DNA of 64,000 nt, taken from Pseudoalteromonas luteoviolacea S2607 (lineage in GTDB: Bacteria; Pseudomonadota; Gammaproteobacteria; Enterobacterales; Alteromonadaceae). The notes beneath the pieces are model-generated. The model was given only the letters and a program-made list of their open reading frames with translations, was not told where the DNA came from and did no database searches. Positions 29,836-38,800 of the stretch are shown piece after piece (position 1 is the stretch's first letter; each line of letters begins with the position of its first letter). The stretch is from contig NZ_AUXV01000056.1 of assembly GCF_001625575.1 (NCBI RefSeq), forward strand, positions 558,001 to 622,000. Reading direction: 5' to 3'. Made by a program: the position numbers and the translations under genes.

Positions 29836-29863
29836 TCCGCCTTAAGTGATTAACGATTAATCT

Positions 29864-29899
29864 GCTGTGGTATCGCAACATCATGCGTGATATCACAGC
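29864..29899 (+). terminator. Terminator after the TonB receptor gene
   Basis: An 11-bp stem with one G-T wobble (GCTGTGGTATC / GATATCACAGC) and a tail of TCTTTGTT. Confidence 0.65.
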
Positions 29900-29995
29900 T
29901 CTTTGTTCAACTTCCCCAGTTTATTGCAACCACTTAAAAATTGCCGACTGACTTATTGTCGTCATCAAACCGTCATTAACTTCGTGCTTTAATAA

Positions 29996-30009
29996 CTGGT
30001 ATAGACCAG
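29996..30009. promoter_or_regulatory. GntR/UTRA-type operator before phnW
   Basis: CTGGTATAGACCAG is an inverted repeat ending 13 bases before the phnW start codon. Its core TGGTATAGACCA has the same form as the perfect palindrome TGGTCTAGACCA before the phosphonate receptor operon. Operators of HutC/UTRA regulators (DasR, NagR type) have this TGGTNTAGACCA form. Binding there would block phnW transcription or translation initiation. Confidence 0.75.
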
Positions 30010-30022
30010 AAAGAGAAGCATC

Positions 30023-31117
30023 ATGAACAACGATTATTTACTATTAACCCCTGGCCCATTGTCTACATCAAATACTGTTAAAGAAGCCATGCTAAAAGAT
30101 TGGTGTACTTGGGATGATGATTATAACTTAGACATTGTACAGGCCATTCGTAGCGAATTATGCTCACTCGCCACTAGCAGCACTGAATATACCGCAACAT
30201 TAATGCAAGGAAGTGGCACTAGTAGTGTCGAGTCTGCCATAGGCACGCTTATTCCCAATGGCGGCAAACTACTAGTAATTAATAATGGGGCCTATGGCGC
30301 GCGTATAATCGAAATTGCACAATACCTTAAAATTGCTTGTACGGCGTTAAATTATGCTGAAACGCAGCAACCAGACATTAAAGATGTCGAACAGGCACTA
30401 CTTTCAGATCCGACTATCACACATGTTGCGATGGTGCATTGCGAAACCACAACCGGTATTTTAAACCCAGCAAAAGAGATTGCAGCTGTCGTAAACAAAC
30501 ACAAGAAAGTCATGATACTAGACGCAATGAGTAGCTTTGGTGGGATCCCTTTTGACATTGCAGACTGGCAAGTTGACGTATTGATAAGCTCCGCCAATAA
30601 ATGCATCCAGGGTGTACCGGGGTTTGGCTTTGTCATTGCCAAAAAAGCGCTTATGCACAACGCTAAAGATAATGCTCGGTCATTATCCCTCGATTTATAC
30701 GCACAGTGGCAAACCATGGAGCAAAACCAAGGAAAGTGGCGCTTCACTTCACCGACCCATGTTGTCAGAGCGTTTGCCCAAGCATTAACTGAACTCAAAC
30801 AAGAAGGTGGTATTTCAGCGCGCTACCAGCGATATGCAAAAAACCAAGCGCTGCTCGTTAAAGGCATGCAAGCACTTGGGTTTAAAGCCTTACTCCCGAT
30901 AGAGCTACAATCACCAATTATTACCTCTTTTTATTCACCAAACTCGCCTGAATACGACTTCAAACGTTTTTATCAGAAATTAAAATCTTTAGGCTTTGTG
31001 ATTTACCCAGGCAAGGTCTCCAATGCCGACTGCTTCCGAATTGGTAATATCGGCGAAGTAACTCCTCAAGACATCACACAATTACTAGAGGCTGTTGCTC
31101 AAGCAAAGTATTGGTAA
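30023..31117 (+). CDS. phnW: 2-aminoethylphosphonate-pyruvate transaminase
   Basis: PLP enzyme that converts 2-aminoethylphosphonate (AEP) and pyruvate to phosphonoacetaldehyde and alanine (EC 2.6.1.37), the first step of the phosphonatase pathway. The N terminus NNDYLLLTPGPLSTSNTVKEAM and TWDDDYN are diagnostic of PhnW. The PLP-binding Lys193 is in SSANKCIQGVPGFGF, and the cofactor Asp is in ILDAMSSFGG. The length of 364 residues is normal. It is separate from phnX but preceded by the same operator, so it is likely under the same regulator. It has its own terminator, hence a monocistronic unit. Confidence 0.95.
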   Translation: MNNDYLLLTPGPLSTSNTVKEAMLKDWCTWDDDYNLDIVQAIRSELCSLATSSTEYTATLMQGSGTSSVESAIGTLIPNGGKLLVINNGAYGARIIEIAQYLKIACTALNYAETQQPDIKDVEQALLSDPTITHVAMVHCETTTGILNPAKEIAAVVNKHKKVMILDAMSSFGGIPFDIADWQVDVLISSANKCIQGVPGFGFVIAKKALMHNAKDNARSLSLDLYAQWQTMEQNQGKWRFTSPTHVVRAFAQALTELKQEGGISARYQRYAKNQALLVKGMQALGFKALLPIELQSPIITSFYSPNSPEYDFKRFYQKLKSLGFVIYPGKVSNADCFRIGNIGEVTPQDITQLLEAVAQAKYW

Positions 31118-31135
31118 AAGACAAACAGTGATTAT

Positions 31136-31170
31136 CGCAGTGCATAACCAGTTTTTGCACTGCGCTTTTT
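31136..31170 (+). terminator. Rho-independent terminator after phnW
   Basis: A perfect 9-bp stem CGCAGTGCA / TGCACTGCG followed by CTTTTT. Confidence 0.85.
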
Positions 31171-31211
31171 GGGTATGTCCCCGAAACACTCTCGAAAACG
31201 CATCGACAAAT

Positions 31212-32006
31212 TTATTTCAATTTGAAGTCCAATTGCACTTCCAGTCGTTTACCGTTCTGTACATTTCCGTTTTCATTAAGTTGCACATGATACTTCCATT
31301 TTGCCAGCGCCGCCTTCGCTTCTTTGTCAAACACGCCAATTGGTACTGACTCAGTCACCTCAATATTTATTGGAAAGCCTTGCATGTTTAAGTCGAACAT
31401 AAGTTGAACATGTCCTTCTACCTTTGCTTGGGCCGCATGTATCGGGTATTTTGGTTCTATGCGAATAACCGGTTTTGGCGCTACATGCTTGTCTAGCAGT
31501 AACTGATAGGCCGTTTTATCAAGCGGCCTATCAAGATAGGTGTAATAGACTTGCAGTTGCTGCTTGGCTGCTTCATGGTTATTCAACCCAACGAATATTT
31601 CAATTAGGTTCTTCAATGCCTTTTCGTGGTCATAGGCATTAAGCTCTTTTAAATGAACCGCACGGTTCAAGTACTTTACGGCTTGTTTTGGCATCTGATT
31701 ATGAAATGAAATACTACCGATATAGTAATCAACCACAGCCCGATCATGGGAGTTGATTGGCTGAATACTCAATAAAATATCAAGTGCTTTATCCAAATTA
31801 CCAGCATAAGTGTAGTCATACGCATTAAGCACTTTAACCGCAGTGGCATCACTCATTACTTTTTTCTTCATTTTACTATGACAAGCATAAGTAAAGTGCT
31901 CTGGCAGGCAACTTGGTCCAGCCTCGCTCTGTTGTTGATTAGCTTGATTTGACTGGCAGCCAATCAAAATAAAAGCCAAGCAGCACAATATCAATGTCGT
32001 TTTCAT
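31212..32006 (-). CDS. Lipoprotein with TPR-like repeats and C-terminal TonB domain
   Basis: 264 residues. The N terminus is a lipoprotein signal with lipobox LIGC (about 14-17) rather than the plain membrane anchor of classical TonB. Residues about 55-165 form helical TPR-like repeats (YAGNLDKALDILL; AVKYLNRAVHL; HEAAKQQLQVYY). The last 90 residues are a TonB_C-type domain, recognisable from the conserved EPKYPIHAAQAKVEGHVQL start and a C-terminal VQLDFKLK strand. Canonical energy coupling needs ExbB/ExbD contact through an inner-membrane helix, which is absent, so this protein may bind receptors without energising them. It lies between phnW and the chemoreceptor gene; a link to the phosphonate receptor is possible but unproved. 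Confidence 0.8.
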   Translation of the reverse strand: MKTTLILCCLAFILIGCQSNQANQQQSEAGPSCLPEHFTYACHSKMKKKVMSDATAVKVLNAYDYTYAGNLDKALDILLSIQPINSHDRAVVDYYIGSISFHNQMPKQAVKYLNRAVHLKELNAYDHEKALKNLIEIFVGLNNHEAAKQQLQVYYTYLDRPLDKTAYQLLLDKHVAPKPVIRIEPKYPIHAAQAKVEGHVQLMFDLNMQGFPINIEVTESVPIGVFDKEAKAALAKWKYHVQLNENGNVQNGKRLEVQLDFKLK

Positions 32007-32593
32007 CTTATTACTTCTTATCCTTTAATCAGAGTCGAGTTCAATTGTTTAATCAATTTCAAATAATTAGTTTCTATTTTGGCTCTTTGTTCGAATCGTT
32101 TAAAACTATTTTTATTATTTTATTCGTCATGTCATTATGAAAATAGCCAATTTCCATATAGTTACCATTCATTATCACTTTTCCCTCATCCCCTTGCCTT
32201 GCCACATTTCAAAGACTCGCTCTGTAAAACCACTTGGTTTGGGTGGCTAGCAACTAATAAATAATTAGAGAATGTGACTAACAAGCCAATCACAATAACG
32301 CCACTCATCGCCACTTGAGTTCAGTGTATTCGCTCGTTTGCCAACTCTTCATTCAGATATATCTGCTTCAGTGCTTTGGGAAAAAGAATAACTCGGCTGG
32401 AATCACCCGTAAAATACACAAAAAAATAATGAACTAACTACTCGGCAGCTGCTCTTTGAGATATGGAAAGCGCCAGCTTCAGGCTAAAAGGCGCAGTCTA
32501 CATGCTTTTAATATACCCATACAGTAATTTAAGGCCATTATTAAATCGCTGATTATACGGAGCCGCATTTATAGTCAGCTCCGAATTGCTGCA
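32007..32593. other. Gene-free stretch of about 590 bases
   Basis: Lies between two minus-strand genes, upstream of the TonB-C lipoprotein and downstream of the chemoreceptor. One short frame (32079-32264, plus strand) has no ribosome binding site and no family similarity. A weak 6-bp repeat CGGAGC / GCTCCG with a long loop (32558-32583) might assist termination of the chemoreceptor gene. Nothing else is recognised. Confidence 0.5.
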
Positions 32594-34228
32594 CTAAACT
32601 CTGAAACCTTCAACCACAAGCCCAAGTTCTTGACTGGCGCTGCGCAGTGCCTTGCTCGTATCGGTCAGTGATTGCGTAGCATCTAAGGACAGATTTGTAG
32701 AATCCGACAGATCCGTTATGCGCCGATTAACCTCTTGAGCTGCATGTGATTGTTCTTGTGTGGCGCGCGCAATTTGGCTGTTCATTTGCGAAATTACTTC
32801 GATTAAGCGTTCAATCTCAGTCAAAGCAGTATCCGCTTCTTTAGCTTGTTGTACTGATTCTTTTGAAGTTGCCTGACTTTGTTGCACTGCAATCACCGCC
32901 GCTTGCGCTCCCTGCTGCAAACGCTCAATCATAGATTGAATTTCATCGGTACTTTCACTGGTTCGACTTGCAAGCGTTCTGACTTCGTCAGCAACAACCG
33001 CAAATCCTCTTCCCTGCTCTCCAGCTCTGGCTGCTTCAATTGCTGCGTTTAAAGCTAATAGGTTTGTTTGTTCTGAAATACCGCGAATAACATCCAGCAC
33101 AGAGCCTATATTATTGCTTTCCTCAGCCAATGAACTGGTTACTTCATTGACTTGCTGGATGTTTGAAGAAAGACTCTCAATCGTACCAATTGTTTTTGCG
33201 AGCGTATTTTTACCTGATGCACTATTTTTCATCGCATCGCTTGCAGCTTGCTCAGCCGCTTCAGCGTTATTGTTAATCTCTTGAATCTGCATACTCATTT
33301 GTTCAACCGCAGTAGCAACTTGCCGGCTGTTGTCATTTTGCATTTCGATGAAGTTTAAATTTCCGCGCCCAGCCTGATCCACCTCATGGGCAAGGTTTTT
33401 TACGCTGTCGCTGTTGCCTGCAACTTTCAAAATTGAACTGCGCATTCTTTCTGTGTAAGCATTAAAGTGCTTCGTCAGTTTAGCCACTTCATCTTTACCG
33501 TACTCATCTAGACGCAAAGTCAAATCTCCATCCCCATTGGCAATGCGCTTCATGGTATTCGCAGTTTCTCGAATGGGATGCAAAATGCTTTTTGAAATGA
33601 GTATGCTCAAGCTAATCGCAAGAATAATAATCACACCAAAATCGACAAGCAGGTCATTTCTTTGCGACTGATATTCTGCATAGATTGTATCTAGATAAAC
33701 GCCTGAACCAACAATCCATTGCCACGGTTCAAACCCTTTCACAAAAGAAATTTTCTCAACTGGCTGCTCCGCGCCCGGTTTTGGCCATTTGTATGGTACG
33801 AACCCACCATTTTGCCGCTTCACTACATTTACCATGTCCACGAAAAGCGCTTTGCCGTCGGGGTCTTTTACCCCAGTAAGTGACTTGCCGTTTAGGTTTG
33901 GCTTAAAGGGATGCATGACCATGACAGGCTCAAAGTCATTTACCCAAAAGTAATTATTACCTTCATACCGTAAGCTCGCTAACGTATTCAATGCACTTTG
34001 GCGCGCCTCTGATTCGGATAAGGTGCCATTTTGCTGTAGTTGATAAAAATGGCGTAAAATACTGTGAGCACTCTCTACTAAGCTTTGTGTTTTTTCGTAT
34101 TGCTGTGATTCCAATGCAGCATATTGACGCTGCAAATTAAGAATATTTTGGATCACCAAAGCGGCAATCACTGTCCCAATTAAAATCGTGAGGCGTTGAT
34201 AAATACTGCATTGCCTTAACGTTCGCAT
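32594..34228 (-). CDS. Methyl-accepting chemotaxis protein with single Cache sensor
   Basis: A 544-residue chemoreceptor. TM1 is at about 12-32, and a periplasmic single-Cache (sCache_2) domain at about 35-190 is recognisable by NNYFWVND, VMHPFKPNLNGK and the PYKWPKPG-to-WQWIVGSGVYLD segment. TM2 (about 197-217) and HAMP (about 218-272) follow. The cytoplasmic signalling hairpin has its tip sequence ISEQTNLLALNAAIEAARAGE. The C terminus lacks a receptor-methylase pentapeptide. The ATG chosen has AAGGAAC about eight bases upstream; a start further out would add an unlikely charged tail. sCache_2 sensors usually bind small carboxylates. Its location beside phosphonate genes is suggestive only. 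Confidence 0.92.
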   Translation of the reverse strand: MRTLRQCSIYQRLTILIGTVIAALVIQNILNLQRQYAALESQQYEKTQSLVESAHSILRHFYQLQQNGTLSESEARQSALNTLASLRYEGNNYFWVNDFEPVMVMHPFKPNLNGKSLTGVKDPDGKALFVDMVNVVKRQNGGFVPYKWPKPGAEQPVEKISFVKGFEPWQWIVGSGVYLDTIYAEYQSQRNDLLVDFGVIIILAISLSILISKSILHPIRETANTMKRIANGDGDLTLRLDEYGKDEVAKLTKHFNAYTERMRSSILKVAGNSDSVKNLAHEVDQAGRGNLNFIEMQNDNSRQVATAVEQMSMQIQEINNNAEAAEQAASDAMKNSASGKNTLAKTIGTIESLSSNIQQVNEVTSSLAEESNNIGSVLDVIRGISEQTNLLALNAAIEAARAGEQGRGFAVVADEVRTLASRTSESTDEIQSMIERLQQGAQAAVIAVQQSQATSKESVQQAKEADTALTEIERLIEVISQMNSQIARATQEQSHAAQEVNRRITDLSDSTNLSLDATQSLTDTSKALRSASQELGLVVEGFRV

Positions 34229-34561
34229 AAGTTGTTCCTTCTTGCATACATATTGAACCTTAAATATAGACACGCAGAAACCGTTCGCCAGTGAAAATAA
34301 AAATAAAGTTTATTTAAAACATATAGATAGGAACAAATTACAACTTTACAAAAGCAATTAGCCTTTAGTCTAAAATTTGGGAATTTTTTAATTAAAGCGC
34401 ATAGGAGTCAAAGCATAAATAAGGACGTGTTTGGATTATTAGCCTAAATACCGGCAACAAGCAGCTTGCCAAATCACATGGTGTCAAAGATTACCATCGT
34501 TTTTCTCAAGGAGATCAGCTAGCATAGCGCTGGTTAAATAATAATTAAAATAGAGGAAATC
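34229..34561. other. Gene-free stretch between divergent chemoreceptor and DUF819 genes
   Basis: About 330 bases that must hold both promoters. The DUF819 gene has GAGGAAA immediately before its ATG. I found no copy of the TGGTNTAGACCA operator here and no riboswitch-like structure that I can name. A run of about 33 codons ending at 34525 reads like protein but lacks a start codon. Confidence 0.45.
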
Positions 34562-35725
34562 ATGATCCAAGATGGATTCTCATTTATCGCATTTTTAATG
34601 TTCTTTTCAGGTCTCGTCATTTGGTATGAAAATAAATATAAAGACGGTCGTTTTTTTAAATATGTCCCAGCAGTTATTATTATATATTTCTCTGCGATGG
34701 TGATGTCCACTTTAGGTGTTTGGGAAATGACAGATTCCGTTAAACAAGCACGTGGTGAAGTTAGAAATGCTATTTTACCAGCAATGATTTTTCTTATGTT
34801 ATTGAGGGCAGACTTAAGAGACATCGTCAAACTCGGGCCAAAACTACTGGGCACATTTTTTGCCGCGACACTCAGTATTGTACTTGGCTTTATCGTCTCA
34901 TTCGCCCTGTTCCAAAATTACTTAAACGATAACGCTGCACTGACCTTTGGTGCACTTGCTGGAAGCTGGATAGGTGGCACCCAAAATATGGTGGCAGTTC
35001 AGCAAGCCCTAGGCCTAAACGATGCGGGCATGGGCTATACGTTACTGATAGACTCGATTGACTACGCTATGTGGATTATGTTTTTGCTTGCACTCGTGCC
35101 CTTTGCCCACAAATTTAACGAATGGACAAAAGCAGATACCAGCACCCTAGACGACCTGCAAGAAAAACTGACCCTTTCAAACGATCAAATTCGCAAAGAA
35201 ACGACTTTTCCAGATATGATGTTGTTACTCGGCTGTGCTTTTGGTTTATCAGCACTTGCAAACTACGCATCAGCGCTATTGCCACAAAATGCCGTATTGA
35301 CCAGCACGACATGGAGTATCATGATAGTCACGTTTGTAGGTGTAATTTGCGCCATGACACCACTGGGAAAAATTCCTGGCTCGCCTCAACTGTCCAATGT
35401 TTTACTTTACACTTTGGTTGCACTAATCGCTGCTAATGCTAATTTTGCGGAGCTAACGCAGGCACCAGCATACATACTGGCCGGCTTTGTCATTTTACTT
35501 ATTCATGGCCTTATTCTGACCACCATTGCTAAAATCTTTAAACTCGATCTGTTCACCTGTGGTATTGCTTCTCTGGCAAATATCGGAGGCGTCGCCTCCT
35601 CTCCTGTTCTTGCAGCAGCTTACAGTCAGACACTGGTGCCTGTCGCCATTCTCATGGCATTAATGGGAGTCATTATTGGCACTGGTGGTGGGATTGGCGT
35701 CGCTTTGCTATTGCAGGCAATGTAA
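34562..35725 (+). CDS. DUF819 (YjcL-like) membrane protein
   Basis: A 387-residue integral membrane protein with about ten to eleven hydrophobic segments arranged as two similar halves. The characteristic DUF819 sequence GALAGSWIGGTQNMVAVQQALGL is near residues 128-150, and the counterpart near the C terminus is GIASLANIGGVASSPVLAAAY. The two-half pattern with reentrant-type motifs suggests a secondary transporter, but no substrate is established for the family. It converges on the GntR regulator of the phosphonate operon, yet has no copy of that operator, so membership of the regulon is not supported by the sequence. Confidence 0.85.
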   Translation: MIQDGFSFIAFLMFFSGLVIWYENKYKDGRFFKYVPAVIIIYFSAMVMSTLGVWEMTDSVKQARGEVRNAILPAMIFLMLLRADLRDIVKLGPKLLGTFFAATLSIVLGFIVSFALFQNYLNDNAALTFGALAGSWIGGTQNMVAVQQALGLNDAGMGYTLLIDSIDYAMWIMFLLALVPFAHKFNEWTKADTSTLDDLQEKLTLSNDQIRKETTFPDMMLLLGCAFGLSALANYASALLPQNAVLTSTTWSIMIVTFVGVICAMTPLGKIPGSPQLSNVLLYTLVALIAANANFAELTQAPAYILAGFVILLIHGLILTTIAKIFKLDLFTCGIASLANIGGVASSPVLAAAYSQTLVPVAILMALMGVIIGTGGGIGVALLLQAM

Positions 35726-35740
35726 ACTTTCACTCACAAT

Positions 35741-35764
35741 GACGCGGTAGTGCGCTATCGCGTC
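35741..35764. terminator. Bidirectional terminator between DUF819 and phnR-like genes
   Basis: A GC-rich 10-bp stem with one wobble (GACGCGGTAG / CTATCGCGTC) and a TGCG loop, centred between convergent stops. Confidence 0.7.
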
Positions 35765-35774
35765 TCATTTAACC

Positions 35775-36467
35775 TTATATCCCTTCAACCACCATTTCTA
35801 TGGCGTCATGAAGCCAATACTCTATGTTGTAGTCCACTAATTGCTTGTGAGCATCATAACGTGCTCTTTGTACTTTTAAACATGGTGCCCCGCTATTCTT
35901 TTCCAGTCTTGAAGACGCTTCGTCAGGTAATACAGTGACACTAATCACACATTGTTCATGGCTCACTTCAGCATTATATTCTGTAGACATCACCTCCGTA
36001 ATTGAACCGTTTAATACCTGATTTTCAAGCCCTTCGAATCGTGCTGCGAGACAGTATATTTCTTCCATCAAAATTGCACGCTCATCGACCTTTCTTACTC
36101 GAGTCAGTTTGTAAATGGCCTCGCCTTCAAATCGCTCATGAGCCACTTGGTGTGCAGTGCTTGGCGCTTCAATACTAATCACCTCCGTTTTCGGCTCAAA
36201 TCCTTGCTCCTTGGTTAAGCGATTAAAGTTTACTTTACGCGCAGGGTGCCACCGCAGTTTTTGTGGTGTGACAAACCAACCACGGCGTTTTTGGCTAAAT
36301 ATCACGCCCTCGGCTTCAAGCCTTGCAAGTGCCTCTCTCACGGTGATCCGTGTAGAGCTAAACTCCTCTTGTAAACTCCGCTCTGAAGGTAACTTTGACC
36401 CAGGCTGCATGGAGCCTTGAGCTAGTAAATCTTGAATATAATTACGGATTTTTTGATAAAGCAACAT
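35775..36467 (-). CDS. phnR: GntR/HutC-family regulator of phosphonate use (PhnR-like)
   Basis: A 230-residue repressor-type regulator with an N-terminal winged helix (about 1-70), bearing the GntR signature GSKLPSERSLQEEF and STRITVREALARLEAEG, and a C-terminal UTRA effector domain (about 85-228, LTRVRKVDERAILMEEIYC; LKVQRARYDAHKQLVDYNIEYW). Genes of this subfamily beside phnW/phnX are the AEP-responsive regulators. The palindromic sites before phnW and before the TonB receptor have the form expected for a UTRA regulator. It is 93 bases after the FAD oxidoreductase gene, so either the last gene of the operon or driven by a promoter in that gap. No good ribosome binding site is visible. Confidence 0.85.
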   Translation of the reverse strand: MLLYQKIRNYIQDLLAQGSMQPGSKLPSERSLQEEFSSTRITVREALARLEAEGVIFSQKRRGWFVTPQKLRWHPARKVNFNRLTKEQGFEPKTEVISIEAPSTAHQVAHERFEGEAIYKLTRVRKVDERAILMEEIYCLAARFEGLENQVLNGSITEVMSTEYNAEVSHEQCVISVTVLPDEASSRLEKNSGAPCLKVQRARYDAHKQLVDYNIEYWLHDAIEMVVEGI

Positions 36468-36560
36468 GGTATTTTAAAAGTACAAACCCCAAAGATGTGA
36501 CAAGCTTACGTGACTTTTATGACAATCGGAATCTCATTTGGTGTAAATCTAAAACTCAAT

Positions 36561-37967
36561 TCAAACACTGTTTACATCTGGGTCCAGCTTAGCCGCGCTG
36601 CCGCTTAACCTACTCAGCCAAGTGTCTAATTTGGATGGCACCAAATTCATATCTTGCGCATGCTCTTTACGCCTTATTGCGTTTCTAATCGCATATGCAC
36701 CAATACTTCTGAATGGTTCAGCAGGAAATTTAGCTAGCTTGCCATTTACCAATGCACATTGGCTCCAGCAGTCTTGCTGATTGGCTATCAAAGATGACAG
36801 GATTTTTCCTCCTAAGTAAGATTGCACAACACCATTGCCAGAATAGCCACTGCCATAAAATACATTCTTCTTTCCTTTGAGTAGGCCAAAAAATGGCATA
36901 CCTGAAACGCTGCGATCAGATGGGCCCGTCCATGTTCGCTCGATAGGTAAAGGGGTATCAAAAAAGTGCGCGAGTGAACGGTGCAAAATATCTAAATAAC
37001 GGCTCGGTGCATCAAAACGAGTCTGTACTTGATTCGCAAAACTAAAATAGTTACCTCCCTTGCCTAGCATTAATCTGCCTTCAGAGGTCGTACGATAATA
37101 ATTGACAAAAATCCTCGCATCTATGACAGGCGCGCCATGCACAAGTTTGAGTTGCTCAAGCAATTCAGGCATTGGTTTAGAAATCACCATATCACTTGAG
37201 ACCAAAACAACATGTCGAGAGAACTCCGAGCGCAGAGAAGGCAGCCACGCATTGACGGCAAACGTCAGGCTAGTCGCGCGAATCTTAACGCCCTGTTTGG
37301 TTGAGATAGTGACAATCTCGCCATCTATATGTGACTGATAAGCTGTTTTTTCAAACACACGTACACCAAGTTTAAGCGCGACATTTCTGAGCCCACGCAC
37401 TAACTTTGCGGGTTGTACACTGCCGGCATGCGGACTATAGATTGCATGTAAATTGGCCTCAGACCCGGTTGCTCGCAAGCCTTCTTTATCAACTGTTTGC
37501 CAATTGTTGAGATCATGTTTTTCAAGTAATGAAACGACCGGAGCTAGGCTCGCAATTTGCGCTTGATTGGACGCTGTGTAATACGTCCCGTCCACTCGGC
37601 AATCACACTCGATAGCGTGACTATCTGCAAACCGTTTAATTTCATGCACGGCCTGCTCTGAGCTTTGTACCAAAAAGCGCGCTTGCTCTAGGCCGAACTG
37701 CTTTACCAAACTGGCAAACTTGGTTGACCACGTCAGCATGGCTCCACCATTTCTGCCTGACGCGCCTTGGCCACATAAATCTTTTTCTATCACCGTAACA
37801 TCCAACTCTGGCGCTCGTTGCTTCAACATAATCGCCGTCCAAAGCCCTGTAAAACCGCCACCAATGATACAAGCGCCGGTTTCTAAGTTATGTGTTAGCG
37901 GCTTCGCTGAGACGATATCTGTCTCAGCAATTGCGTCATCAAACCAAAACGGTTGGAAACGCTTCAT
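36561..37967 (-). CDS. FAD-dependent amine oxidoreductase (DAO family) of the phosphonate operon
   Basis: A 468-residue flavoprotein of the D-amino-acid-oxidase/glycine-oxidase superfamily. The FAD loop GGGFTGLW (about 37-44) is followed by VIEKDLCGQGASGRNGG, and the C-terminal flavin-contact region is YGSGYSGNGV. Its start overlaps the phnX stop by four bases, a strong sign of linked function. From memory of the literature, flavoenzymes of this type in phosphonate clusters (named PbfC/PbfD) oxidise N-methylated AEP to feed the phosphonatase pathway. A similar role, or oxidation of AEP itself, is inferred here. The C-terminal tail of about 70 residues after the fold is unassigned. Confidence 0.83.
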   Translation of the reverse strand: MKRFQPFWFDDAIAETDIVSAKPLTHNLETGACIIGGGFTGLWTAIMLKQRAPELDVTVIEKDLCGQGASGRNGGAMLTWSTKFASLVKQFGLEQARFLVQSSEQAVHEIKRFADSHAIECDCRVDGTYYTASNQAQIASLAPVVSLLEKHDLNNWQTVDKEGLRATGSEANLHAIYSPHAGSVQPAKLVRGLRNVALKLGVRVFEKTAYQSHIDGEIVTISTKQGVKIRATSLTFAVNAWLPSLRSEFSRHVVLVSSDMVISKPMPELLEQLKLVHGAPVIDARIFVNYYRTTSEGRLMLGKGGNYFSFANQVQTRFDAPSRYLDILHRSLAHFFDTPLPIERTWTGPSDRSVSGMPFFGLLKGKKNVFYGSGYSGNGVVQSYLGGKILSSLIANQQDCWSQCALVNGKLAKFPAEPFRSIGAYAIRNAIRRKEHAQDMNLVPSKLDTWLSRLSGSAAKLDPDVNSV

Positions 37968-38773
37968 GGGCGCTCTCCACGCGCGAGTTTAGACTCAATT
38001 TCAATCAACACGGCATCTACATCGGCGAGTGAATCCACCACGTAGTGTGCTCCCGCAGCTGACAATTGGCTGTAAGCTTGTCGAGTTAAAGCCGCTTGCT
38101 GCGTATTGTCCAACGTCTGCCACTCTTGCTCACTCAAACCAATAGCATTGCCCGTTACGGCTACCCCAATGGTCCACATACCCGCATTTAATCCCTCTGT
38201 AATGCCATGTACAGAGTCATCGACTTTTACACACGAGGCAACTCGGTTAATTCCTAAGCGCTGGATATTTTCTAATGCCATCCAGGGGCCTGGGCGAGAG
38301 CCTGCAACACATTCATCACTTGCAACAACACAATCAGGCACATAGCCATATTCAGCCGCAGCCGGCACCAAAACATCCATCACGGGTTTTGGGTAACCAG
38401 AGCAACTACCAATTTTCACGCCTTGAGCTTGAAGTCGATGTATAACATCCAGCACACCAGCAATGGGTTCTGCGCGCTCTGCAACTTTGGCTATTTGCAA
38501 AGGCATAAATGTGTCGTAAATATGATCAACATCTTGATGTGTAGGTTGACGCCCAAACTGAGCCTGCCAACGGTTTGCTATTGCAGGTGTATTGAGTAGT
38601 GTATTAATGTGGTCCCACTTGCCCATTCCCATGGGGCCGCGTGCTTCTTGTAAAGAAATATCAAAATCAAAGCCTCGTTTAAATGCTTCAACAAAAATGC
38701 TAGTTGGTGCAATGGAGCCGTAATCCACAACCGTGCCTGCCCAGTCCAAAATAAGTGCTTCTATGTGTTTCAT
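37964..38773 (-). CDS. phnX: Phosphonoacetaldehyde hydrolase (phosphonatase)
   Basis: HAD-superfamily enzyme that cleaves the C-P bond of phosphonoacetaldehyde to acetaldehyde and phosphate (EC 3.11.1.1), completing AEP breakdown after PhnW. The nucleophile loop DWAGTVVDYGS has Asp10 and Ala12, where ordinary HAD phosphatases have a second Asp. The Schiff-base Lys52 is in GPMGMGKWDHI. The other PhnX marks are GSCSGYPKPVMD, SRPGPWM and KVDDSVHGITEG. At 269 residues it matches the family. Overlapping the FAD gene and 27 bases after the transporter gene, it is clearly in the operon. Confidence 0.95.
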   Translation of the reverse strand: MKHIEALILDWAGTVVDYGSIAPTSIFVEAFKRGFDFDISLQEARGPMGMGKWDHINTLLNTPAIANRWQAQFGRQPTHQDVDHIYDTFMPLQIAKVAERAEPIAGVLDVIHRLQAQGVKIGSCSGYPKPVMDVLVPAAAEYGYVPDCVVASDECVAGSRPGPWMALENIQRLGINRVASCVKVDDSVHGITEGLNAGMWTIGVAVTGNAIGLSEQEWQTLDNTQQAALTRQAYSQLSAAGAHYVVDSLADVDAVLIEIESKLARGERP

Positions 38774-38800
38774 ATTGATTCCTAGTAAGTGTAAATTCGA

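Noticed and set aside
32079..32264. Sixty-one-codon frame in the gap upstream of the TonB-C lipoprotein
   Set aside because: No ribosome site and odd composition; not supported as a gene.
34426..34528. Open stretch of about 33 codons before the DUF819 gene that reads like protein
   Set aside because: It follows an in-frame stop and has no usable start codon; more likely chance or an old remnant.
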